Source of the DNA: Metridium senile
Taxonomy: Eukaryota > Cnidaria > Anthozoa > Actiniaria > Metridiidae
Direction of reading: 5' to 3'
DNA length: 64,000 nucleotides
Assembly: GCA_949775045.1 (NCBI GenBank)
Contig: OX459099.1
Span: 20,974,144 to 21,038,143 of the forward strand
Shown: one piece after another, positions 11,918-22,900 of the stretch
Layout: each line of letters starts with the position of its first letter
Position numbering within the stretch: the first letter of the stretch is position 1
Translations under genes and position numbers: made by a program
The notes under the pieces: model-generated
Told to the model about the DNA's origin: nothing
Databases searched by the model: none
What the model saw: the letters and a program-made list of their open reading frames with translations, nothing else

Positions 11918-12323
11918 TTTAAATTTTCACTTTCAAGGTCCAAATCTGAATTTTTCAAGTGTCTATGTCCGATGAAGAAATTATGCAATGTCGCCTGTCC
12001 ATTTGAAGAACATTTTGCCCATTTTAAAATATAAAACAATCATTTGTAGTTAAAGTGTACTTCAGAATTTAAAACGAACTACATCGTTGAGGAATTAAAG
12101 CAAAAAGAAGCCCACAAAATGCTCCATCTGCCAAAGATGTCTTCATCAGAATTCCTTTACATGCTTTTGTTTACTTATGGTTGAGCGGTTACTTAGCTAA
12201 TATGGCTCGGTTACACAGCACCAGCGTCGCCGCCATGTTTTTTTAAAGTTTTCGTCTGAAAACAAGTTGGTTGAAAATTGAAAGTTTCTCGCTTTTCAGT
12301 GAGGAAAATTAGACGTTTGCACG
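11918..12323. promoter_or_regulatory. Bidirectional promoter of the phospholipase C and WBP11 genes
   Basis: 406 bp separate the divergent start codons, so both 5' UTRs and the promoter must fit here. A GCCGCCATG motif resembling a YY1 site (complement CATGGCGGC) lies at about 12228. No TATA box is evident close to either start. Inferred from gene orientation. Confidence 0.6.
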
Positions 12324-15300
12324 ATGGGTCGGCGTTCTACGTATACCACTAAGAGTGGGAAGTTTATGAACCCTACAGATCAAGCGAGTGAGTAGTTTGA
12401 TCGCATGTGCAAAATGATTTATCTTGTCAAATTGTCCCTAAACCGTTCATAATTCTTTTTGTTTGATTATTTAACCATGTAATATTCAATTACAGCTGTG
12501 AGATCAATTATGTATGTACGGTTAGGAGCAACTTTAGAACATCCCGCCACTATAGAATTTGAAGTAGACGCACTCTTTGAAAACGACGCAATAACACAAA
12601 TTATAGAAGACATAGAATGATTCTATTATTATGTAAAAAATTAGTATATACTTTAGCCTAAAGGAAAGTTGTTTCCAAAGTATGAACTCCCACGTTGAAC
12701 ATCTTACCTTACCTTACAAGGTTTTGACATGTATTAAAGGGGGCTTTCATTCTCCCTGTATAGCTTCCGAAAATAAAATACCCCCATACACTATGACCCT
12801 GGCCAGGCCTTGAACCAGGGAAACTAGACCATCCAGCGTAATAACCATTAGAATATCGCACTTCTCAATACTGAAATGACGCCAATATGTGAAAAAAGCC
12901 TAATGCTATTAGTCTTATACTCTTTGTTTTACTTTAGCGCACTTGCCATTAGACCATTGCTCCTCTCTAATAAAATATCACCATCATGAAAATGGCCTAT
13001 TGCTGTTATTCTAACACTACTATTTGTTGTTTAGGGAAAGAGGCAAGAAAAAGAGAATTAAAAAAGGTTGGTAAATCAATTCTGCATGTACACCGAATCG
13101 AAATATGACATCCAATTTTAATAACTATAGTTCTTTACTGACTAGCCTCACATACAAAAACACTGTGTTTTAACATGAACACGAGGCTAGCCAGTTACAT
13201 GTAAGAACAATAGTTATTAAAATAAGGTGCCATATTTCAATTGGTCTATGTAGTGAATAATCTGTTACTGTTTTAAATATTTCAAACACAGAGGCAATCA
13301 ACAACTTGTTGTGAAATTGTGTCTTTGCTGCCGTCAATCAAAACTAGTTTGTCAATATCTGTTAGTGGAATCTAAGTGGGTCATGTTTTGAACACTGTAC
13401 ATCCGAGTGTCACTAGCCTATGCTAATTCTAGTCCATAATTACTACTAGAGTTCACTTCCGGTAGTAGCTTACTACCAGTAATCTGAAGCAGAAAACAAG
13501 AAAATACACAAACAGTATATTATTCATTTGTCTCACGAATGTCAAAGGTTTTAGAACCGCAACATTTCGACTGCTACTGCTAGTCTTCATCAGGCGATAA
13601 GTGACATTCGGTGATCATCCAGTAATAAGCATTGAACATATGTTAGACAAATAAATAAGATACTATTTATCTCAATCCATGATGAACAATCTTTTTAATG
13701 TTAAAAACAAGAAAGTATTTTCACTTCTAGAATCATAGCTTATTTCTTCACAAATGTGTTAATTGATGGCAAATTTATTGACTGTGCATCATGTCTAATT
13801 TATTTTGAATTGTTCTTTTTAGAATAAGAAGCAGAGAAAAATGGTCAGAGAAGCTGTGTTGAAAACTAAAGATCCCCAAAGAATTTTAGATGAAATAGAA
13901 AAGATAGAAACTATTGGTGAGTTTGATGTTTGAATGATTTGTACCAAGGTGTAAGTGATGTCAATGAGTTGTGATCATCCAGGTGTGTGTGGTCTTGAAA
14001 AAGACTGTTGGTGTTAGTAACTGATGTTTGATCCAGTTGTAAGTGATGTCAATGAGTTGTGATCGTCTGGGTGTGTGTGGTCTTGAAAAAGACTGTTGGT
14101 GTTAGTAACTGATGTTTGATCCAGGTGTAAGTGATGTCAATGAGTTGTGATCGTCTGAGTGTGTGTGGTCTTGAAAAAGACTGTTGGTGTTAGTAACTGA
14201 TGTTTGATCCAGGTGTAAGTGATGTCAATGAGTTGTGATCGTCTGGTTGTGTGTGGTCTTGCAAAAGACTGAACATTGGTGTTAGTAACTGATGTTTGAT
14301 CCAGTTGTAAGTGATGTCAATGAGTTGTGATTGTCTGGGTGTGTGTAGTATTGAGAAAGACTGTTGGTGTTAGTACATGTAACTGATGTTTGATCCAGTT
14401 GTAAGTGATGCCAATGAATTGTGATCGTCTGAGTGTGTGTAGTCTTGAGAAAGACTGTTGGTGTTAGTAACTGATGTTTGATCCAGGTGTAAGTGGTGTC
14501 AATGAGCTGTGATCGTCTGGGTGTGTGTAGTATTGAGAAAGACTGTTGATCAATGTGAGCCAAGTTGTGTGCCAAAATATTTAATGTAGAGTTAGTGAGT
14601 GTGTGTCTGAGTCTCTCAATTACCGGTAGTAGGGCACTTGTGTCTTGCTAGAAGATTGAGACGTTAAACAAAGTGATTTATAGCAGCTGTAGTGAAGGAT
14701 CTTTGAATAAGGTCACAATACAACTTCTTGGGAGACCAGCTTACTTCTAGCTGAAGTAACTACTGACAGAAGCTAAATATTAGTGTTTTTTTTATCATGT
14801 ACATTTTGCATAGTCATTGAAATGTCTGTTGTCATATTGTTTTAGAATTAGATGCTGGCGTTGAGCCTCTTCCCAATGACAAAGCCTTAAAAGACAAAAA
14901 GAAGAAACTGAGAGAAACGCTAGAAAGATTACAGAAACTGTTTGTAAGCTAATACACATATTGTGTTTAAAGATGATGAACTGTTCTAATTTGTTGAACT
15001 TTTGAACCAGTTTGATATTTTTTATTGAGAAAGGAAATACAACCTCTGTGTTTTCACACGCTTATGAAAACCAAGATGGGTTTGGGAGAATTCAAGAGCA
15101 GATCATTCCAAACAGGAGATGAAGTCGACCTGCTCGAGAATTCTCCTAGTCGTATTGAGCACGTAATATCCCAATTATTCTGTAATCAGTAATGAAGTTA
15201 GTGATCATGATAAGTATGATTTACCCTGTTTTTTGTTTTTACTGTGACAGGAAAAAAGTGATCCCAGAAAAGCTGGTGAGATACAAAAGTAAGAAAATGG

Positions 15301-18300
15301 CACAAGAGGCATAATTATATGTATGTTTTTATATATTCAACTATTGATATGTTTGATTAATATCTTTGATGTATCTTTTGTAGACTTCTGACAGACAGTG
15401 AACAGAGAAGGACGCATGCACAAATAGAAGCTTATGGTGTGTACCATGAAAATGTTTTTGTTGTTTTGTTTGTTTGTCTGTGTGTTTGTCTGTTCATTCG
15501 TTTGTTAGTTTATTTGTGTGGTTGGTTGTTTGTTTGTTTGTTTGTTTGTCCATATGTTTGTCTGTCTGTTTATTTGTTTGTTTGTATGATGTTAGTCTGT
15601 CTGTCTGTCTGAGTGTATATTTGTTTATTTTAGGTGTTTATTGGATTGTGTTTCTTTCTTTCTAAGTTATTTGTTTGTTTGTTTGTCTGTATTGGGGAGG
15701 GGGGCATAATTATAGCTATGATAGGATGTGATGACAATTTCTTACATAGTACATGTAGTTATATGTACTTACTGTTTTTTCTTTTTGTCTCATCAGAATT
15801 AATGCATGCTAAACTGCAGGTAAGAATGTAGTAAAAAATTGAAAGAAGATAAAAATGGTGATGTTTGTCAATTTCTCATGAATAATTAATGCGTATAATA
15901 ACTGTTTGTTTTGTCATCAGGCTGAGCAGTATGCAAACATTCCCCTTCCAACCAACATACCTCTGCCACATACAGGTATATAGTCACATCCTTTGGTCAT
16001 CATAAAAAACAAAACAATAATAATGATAAAAACATTTTACCAGGATGAACTCTTCAACAATTAAATTATTGTTATCAATGATTGTTCTGGATAAAAATAA
16101 AAATTAATTTGTATCTATAAATAATCAAAAACAAGTGTGCAAATGATAAAAATAGGATATCTATTATTAGATACTGATTACATCCAATATAATTTTTTCA
16201 AACATTTTTTCTCTATTTGTTTGACTGTAGGGATGCTAATGCCAGGGGATATTCCTCTTCCTGGGCCATTGCCTGGTCAACAGTAAGTAGAACACAAGCA
16301 TTATAGTGTACATTGTATTATCCAGGTCACTGCCTGGACAACATTAAAGTAAAACAGAATCATTGGATGTAATGCATTGTACATTATTTTGTTCAGGTCA
16401 CCTGGACAACATGTACAATCATTGTAAAGCACATTGAGACATGTGAAATGCGCTATATAAACACCACATTATATAATATTATTACAAATGCACATTCACT
16501 TTTATACAATCATTATCAATTTCCTTTTATTAGGATATTACCTCCTGGACTAATCCCACCAGGCCCACCCCCAGGGGAACCACCAGTCCCTAAATCTTCC
16601 ACCTCAACAGCAGACAAACCCCAACCACTCTACCCCCCTGGGGTTAGTGAATTAGAGGGTAAAGGTGTTGAAGAAGATGGAGATGAAAAGGATTATGATA
16701 GTGATAGCGGGACGAGTGAGTCTGGTCTAGATGATGAAGATTACCAGCAGGAGATGCGTTTAGGAGACTACAGTAAAATGGACACAGAAGAATTTGCAAA
16801 TAAAGAAGATCAGAGTACAGGTAAGTTTATAATCATTTCACGAAATGATTATATTTTTACTGCAGTTTTAGTCTTTATGCGAACTCAGACATTCCAACGG
16901 TTAGTAGTGAAATATGTATTTGGCTGCTGCTAATTACTTGGCAGCCAAAAACTATTAGAATGTCTAAAGTCAAAAAAAAGAAACAGTAAACTTCATCTAT
17001 AAACTTTTATATGTGAAAACAGAAGCTTAAATTTCTAACTATACTACAATATATATTACTGTTCTTATTCACCTTCTAGATAAACAACGTTCAGTGAGAT
17101 TTGCAGAAGAACCACCTACTGATAGTTCCATAGATGATCTTGATGATCCTACATCAGCTGTACAAAGAGCCTTGTTGAAGCTAGCAGGGCAGGCAAATAA
17201 GGAAAAGGTAGGTACACACCAGATTTAAGTCTTCCTCACAGCCTTTTTTAGTGTCGCTCCACTTCCCTACGGTCTAAAAACGGCTGCAGGGGAGACTAAC
17301 CAGATTTATAAATGACTATCAATTTTGATAGCTACTGTTTTTGACTTGCTAGTCTCCAGTCTCTCGTACTTGTATCTGTACATATTGATATATTTTGACC
17401 AATTTGAGTTACTATTATTCTTGACTGTGTAGCCTCTCATACACTGAAAACTCATTATCATAATCATCATCATACTACATCATCAATTTTATTATTATCA
17501 TTATCATAATTTGTTACCATTATCAATATTATGATGCTTTCATGATTAGAAAAGTTGTTTGTTCAAGTGTATTTTATTTGTGCAACTTTGTTTTTGTCTT
17601 TATGTAAATATTAATAATCATCTCATTATTACATTTCATAGGCATCAGAACAACGACCAACCCCACCAGGACCCCCTGCAATGCCACCAAGGGGCATGCC
17701 TCCCCCTGCACCCCCCGTACAACCAAACTCTCAAATTCGACCTCCTCCTCCAAACATGATGGACAACCATCCTCGTATGTTTCCACCTGGACCACCTCCT
17801 GGCCGACCCCCAGGACCACCCCCAGGGATGCCAGGGGGGATGCCGCCAGGACCACCCCCTTCAATGCCACCAGGCATGCCTCCAGGTCCTCCTCCTGGTA
17901 TGCCACCAAATATGGCAGCACAGGTCATGGGAAGAGGTCCAAGGCCACTTATGCAGCAGCCGATGATGCCGCCAGGGCCACCACCTAGGATGCGCCCCCC
18001 TGGTCCACCACCGCCACATATGATGCAAGGGTCAGTGTTGTCGGCACCACCGTCTGTGATTAGTAAACCACCAACAGCACATCATGGGGGCGATGCACCT
18101 TCTGGTGAGTACTGCAATGATTATACACCCATTTCAAAAATCATTGTCGCAATCAAAGCTACAGTCCACACTCTGAAGCCTGCAAAGGATGTCTGCATTT
18201 TGTTCTCTTGTAATTGACATATTCATAGCACATTTTGGTTGTATGTGTTTGTGTTATATGAACATATTAACAAATTGTTGCAGGGGAAGATTATGAAACA

Positions 18301-18961
18301 ACTATTTCTAAAAAAGCGGGTTATAAATCACATATTCAGTTAATATTACCAACATCCTTTGCAAGCTTTAGAGTGTGGACTAAAGGTTTGGCTGCGACAA
18401 CGATTTTTGAAATAGGTGTATTAGTCATTCATTTGTTTATTCATTTATTTGTTCGTTCACTCATTCATTTAAACATTTATTCATTCCATGCATTCATCCG
18501 TTCGTGTATTCTTTCATTTACTCATTCGTTTATTCATTTGTTTGTTCGTACACCTATCCATCCATTAATTCACTCATATATTTATTGATTCTTTGATTCA
18601 TTTACTCATCTGTTCATTCACCTCTTCATGTATTCATTCATCCATTTATTCATTCGTTCGTCCGACCATTCATTCATTCGATGTGTTTTCTAATCCAGGA
18701 ATACTCAAGAAAAAAGCCGGCGCGGTCATATCAGCCAAGCCTCAAATACGAAACACGCAAGCAGAGTTAACTAAACTGGTCCCGACCTCCCTGCGAATTA
18801 AACGAGACGCCAATAAAGCTAAAAGCAAAGCAAAAGGCAGTGATCCTTTTGAAAGCGTTCCTACACATCAACTACGACAACCAGAGAACAAGATAGAAGG
18901 AGAAGCCACCAAGGACGATGCTTATGCCATGTTTATGAAAGAAATGGCGGGACTTTTATAA
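12324..18961 (+). CDS. WBP11: WW domain-binding protein 11 (splicing factor)
   Basis: Nuclear proline-rich protein of the pre-mRNA splicing machinery that binds the WW domain of PQBP1 and, in vertebrates, PP1. Exons: 12324-12387, 13035-13066, 13823-13916, 14846-14943, 15251-15288, 15384-15436, 15797-15819, 15921-15975, 16231-16282, 16534-16820, 17080-17207, 17642-18104, 18699-18961. Phases agree and give 549 residues (human about 640). The N-terminus [20 protein letters not shown] and the basic stretch [17 protein letters not shown] are near-diagnostic, as is the C-terminus [14 protein letters not shown]. In between are PPG-rich WW ligands ([10 protein letters not shown]), an acidic serine-rich segment, and SVRFAEE followed by RALLKLAGQ, matching the vertebrate SVRFAD and RMAGQ region. 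The second exon uses a weak donor (GTTGGT). An optional 36-nt exon may lie at 18284-18319. The third intron holds an 88-bp tandem repeat. Confidence 0.96.
12770..12862 (-). repeat. tRNA-derived SINE-like element, minus strand
   Basis: On the minus strand, TCTAATGGTTATTACG (A-box-like) is followed by CTGGTTCAAGGCC (B-box-like). It sits inside the first WBP11 intron. There is no full tRNA fold, so it is treated as a SINE head. Confidence 0.5.
13505..13690. repeat. Second copy of the 5550-5660 dispersed repeat, rearranged
   Basis: Minus-oriented GCCTGATGAAGACTAGCAGT and CAGTCGAAATGTTGCGG at 13550-13605, followed by a plus-oriented tail TATCTCAATCCATGATGAA. The two halves point in opposite directions, unlike the copy near 5600. 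In the second WBP11 intron. Confidence 0.65.
13925..14550. repeat. 88-bp tandem repeat, ~7 copies, WBP11 intron 3
   Basis: The unit includes TGTTTGATCCAGGTGTAAGT and GTGTGTGTGGTCTTGAAAAA. Copies begin about 10 nt past the donor of the exon ending at 13916 and drift by a few substitutions each. Confidence 0.9.
15465..15690. repeat. (GTTT)n/(GTCT)n microsatellite
   Basis: Imperfect GTTT and GTCT tetranucleotides in a WBP11 intron; the Cys/Leu/Val-rich open frames are artefacts. Confidence 0.85.
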
Positions 18962-19411
18962 AAGGTTTCTCGTATTCTACGGATCACATAAAGCTACCGC
19001 TTTTACCAGTAGATCTGATAAAACGAGTTGAAGATTGAACTAGAAAAGTATATGTGCGGGAATTGACGGGTTTTTTGCTTATCTAGTTCGTGTCGCACTT
19101 AGTTTTCGCTCAACACTTAGCTTACTCGAAAGACATTTTGTTTTGTTAAATCCGAGACTGTTTTGCAGTCTACAGTTTCTTCAACTCCGAGTAGTGTCGT
19201 CTTAGCCAAAACTTCAACTCGTCTCTTCAGAGTTTACAACTACAAGAAGAAACTAAAAGTAGGGACTGTTCTGCAGTCTGCCCACAGTATGTATATCTTG
19301 TTTTACGTAGTGTAAACATATCATCGGATTTTAATAATTAAACTCTACATTTATTTATTTTGTATTGTCTTCATGGTATCGGGGGGAGGGGAAGGGGGTT
19401 AGGGGAAGGTG
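18962..19411. other. WBP11 3' flank with short hairpin words
   Basis: No gene seen. It probably holds the WBP11 3' UTR. It contains the self-complementary word GACTG-TTTTG-CAGTC at about 19151 and a close relative GACTGTTCTGCAGTC at about 19264, the latter within AAAAGTAGGGACTGTTCTGC. An inverted match to that block lies at about 26745, beyond the retrotransposon. Confidence 0.5.
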
Positions 19412-19416
19412 CTGTT

Positions 19417-19945
19417 TTTCGTAGAGCTATCCACGAACGTGTCTATCCAAGTAGACCACTACAACTTCGTTTTGCGTCAAACCTTTTATTCCCTTGTCAC
19501 TGGTACATTTGCGTTTCTTACAATTCGCAATCCAACTTTTTACTGCCTATACATCGATTTTCTACCTATATTTATATCAAAACTCTAACAGGAACAACAT
19601 ACCTAAGTTTACAGTCATTCATACCTAGGTTTACAATCATTTCTCTTACGTACGAGAAGTTTATTCACTATTCATTATGTATCCTGTTTTTACATGCTTG
19701 TCGTGTGACTAATAGTTGTATATTCTCCGATATACGTGCTAATCCCTTAAATTGTTATCTCTAATCTTGTTATTGAATGTCCCACCCGACATATGACGAA
19801 TGACACTATCAATACCGGTATAACGTGACTAATACTTCTAAGTTATGTTATATGTTATGCTAAATCTTTGGTTTCAAAGGCTAAATAAATGCTAAATAAT
19901 CGACTAAATTAATACTGTAAAAATGCCTAATTTTACTCCTCGACA
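19417..19945 (-). repeat. 3' LTR of the BEL/Pao element
   Basis: 529-bp direct repeat matching 25443-25971 without any difference I can find. The 100-plus-residue open frame inside each LTR on the plus strand is shared by both copies and is not a gene. Confidence 0.96.
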
Positions 19946-19961
19946 CACTCCCCCCCTTGAC
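19946..19961 (-). other. Polypurine tract of the BEL/Pao element
   Basis: On the element's strand, CAAGGGGGGGAGTG directly precedes the 3' LTR. This is the expected position and composition for the plus-strand primer. Confidence 0.85.
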
Positions 19962-19965
19962 TCGT

Positions 19966-22900
19966 CTACGAGTCAAGCATTAAACGAGTTTTCCAACCAG
20001 CGTCTAAAGCTGCATTGCGTCTAGGTAAGGTTCTGCGCGCTTGCTGCACACGCGGAACTCGCATCGCTGCGGCATCATCTTCATCAGCTCTGACTTCAAT
20101 GGGATAAAGTCTTTGGACAGGTCGAGATATGCGTACTATCTTACCCTTAGTGATTACTCGTATCTTAGCGCCACGCACTACTCCATCCCTGCCTCTAACT
20201 AGTTCTTCTATAACTGCTAGTTTCCACTCGTTTCTCTTTTTTCCCTCTTCATACACAGTCACTACATCTCCTACTTGTATAACTGCTTTACTCTGTCTTG
20301 CTCGCTTAGTTTTATGAAACTCTCTGAGATTGGCTAAATATTCCTTTCTCCATCTCCCCCAAAAATGTGCTAACGTAGAACTCAAATACTTAAACCTAGT
20401 ACTACATTCTGGCTCTTCTCTAACATCGTCTGGCTCTACCACTGCGTCTGGTAAACTATTGATTCTCCTACCGTAAATTAGATGAGATGGCGTCAACACT
20501 TCTTCTCCGACCTCATCATATTCGTAAGTTAATGGTCTGCAATTAAGTGTTGACTCTACCTCGGTTAAAACTGTAACTAACTCATCATGTGTTAGTCTAG
20601 CATTACCTAACACCTTCCTTAAACTCTGTTTTACATTACCAACCATTCTTTCGAAGAACCCTCCCCACCACGGGGCCTTTGCTAAATTGAACCTCCATAC
20701 TATCTTGTAATTGTTAAGATAAGTCCTTACCTCTGGATGTTCAAACAGACTATTTAACGTCCTGTTAGCTGCTTGAAATGTCTTTGCGTTGTCTGATACT
20801 ATTAATGTAGGCATACCTCGTCTAGCACTGAACTTCCTCAAACATCTCATGAAGGTTGGTGCTTCTAAATTTTCCACTAACTCTAAATGTACTGCTCTAG
20901 TCACGCAACATGTAAACAATGCAATGTAAACCTTGTCCATTTCTGAACTTTGCGATCCCTTAACATATAATGGACCTGCAAAATCCACACCTACCTTAGA
21001 GAATGGAGGCGACTCTTTAACTCTAAACTCTGGCAGTGCCGCTTCCGTTGGTGTTCCATAAGGTTTCCCTATCAACTTCTTACATGTCACGCAACCACCT
21101 ATAATATTCTTGACTATTTGTCTACCTCTTGGTACCCAGAACTTTGCTCTTAACTCCGCTAACGTTGCTCTAAGTCCACTATGCAATACTCTATTGTGAC
21201 ACTGTTCTATGATTAATCTTGTTAGTCTATGCTCCTTAGGAAGTATAATTGGTGCTCTAGCCTCTACACTCAAGTCTGAATGTTCTAATCTGCCTCGGCA
21301 TACTATTATCTTGTTACTATCATCTAGTCTCAACTCACTAGCTAATTGCTTATAATTGCCTTGTTGCTTTAATTCTACTTGCGCTGCTACTATCCAGCGT
21401 TGCTCTGCCTCGCTGATTTCCTGGGCTTCTAACTTTCCATTCACTCGCTCCCCCCGTTTTTCTCTAGACACTCGGAGGTTGTTTACAAATCTTGACACCC
21501 AAGCTGTCACTCTCACTAACCTATTATAGTCACTATACTTGCTTACGTCTATGACTTTGTTCAAACTAGGCGATTCCCTTACCTCGTTTACTGCTAAGAG
21601 AGTGGCTGATTTCTTCTCTTCTTCTTTACACTCTTGGGTTTCACTCACCTCTTCGAGTTTAGATGGCCACTCACTGTCAGGTAACTTCAACCATGATGGG
21701 CCTTCCCACCACAGTTTATTCTTCTTTAGGGCATCTGCTGATGTGCCCCTTGAACCGATATCTGCTGGGTTATACTCACCTGGACAATGTCTCCAGTACT
21801 TCATCTCTGTTTTACCTAGTATGCTATTAACTCTATGACGAACGAACTGCTTCCATTCGCCTCTATTCTGTATCCAACATAAAGCTGTCTTACTGTCTAA
21901 CCAATACGTTACTCCCTTTATGTCTAATTGTGCACTCAATGCATTCTTCACTGTCTCAACTAGCTGTGTTAAGATAACTGCTGACATAAGCTCTAACCTC
22001 GGTATGGTAAGCTGTTTCAAAGGCGCTACTCTGGTCTTACTTGCTAGCAACTTAACATGACGTGAACCATCGTCAAGTACATATACTAAATATACCACTG
22101 CGCAGTAAGCCTTTGTACTCGCGTCCCCAAACCCGTGTAAATAACACTCAGTCACGCGATCCTCTGGATGATCATACACACACCTGTCAATCACTATCTC
22201 TTTTGTCTCACATAACTCATCAACCCACTTGTTCCATCTTACCTTATACTCGTCGTTGATTGGTTCGTCCCAACCTACCTTATCAGTACAAAGCTCTTGA
22301 AACATAATTTTCATACTTACTGACATTGGGCTGAAGATTCCCAAAGGGTCAAATAATCCAGATATTACACTCAAGACACTGCGTTTTGTTAACTCTCCTT
22401 GCTTTGCCCTTTCTGCTGTGCGCTCAAAGTTAAAATGGATCGAATCTCTCTCACAATCCCACGATAGGCCTAGTATTTTGTCTCTCTTTGGACCACTCTG
22501 TTGTGTTGACAACACTGTTTTTGCATACGACTCGTCTCCATTGTCTTCTTTTCCTTTCTCTACGCATTCAATTTTCTCTCTCAGCTCACGACTGTTTGTT
22601 AGCCATTTTCTCAATCTAAACCCTGCTTCCGACATTCTACTCACAGACTTCTCAAACAACTCAAATGCTTTACTTACCGTGTGTTCTCCGGTCACCAAAT
22701 CGTCTACGTAGAAGCTCTTTGCTAACTTACTTGTAAATCTCGGATCACTCTCACTGTATCTAGCTAAGTGATGTCTAATTGTTGCGTTTAAAAGGAACGG
22801 TGATGCATTTAAACCAAACACTACCCTAGTAAAACGGTATGTTTCTATCTTGAAATCTTCCTTGTTAACATCCTCTACCCAATAGAACCTTACAACGTCT

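Noticed and set aside
16448..16533. Extended N-terminus for the WBP11 exon at 16534
   Set aside because: The upstream residues are intronic: a good acceptor (TTTTATTAG) and matching phase place the exon start at 16534.
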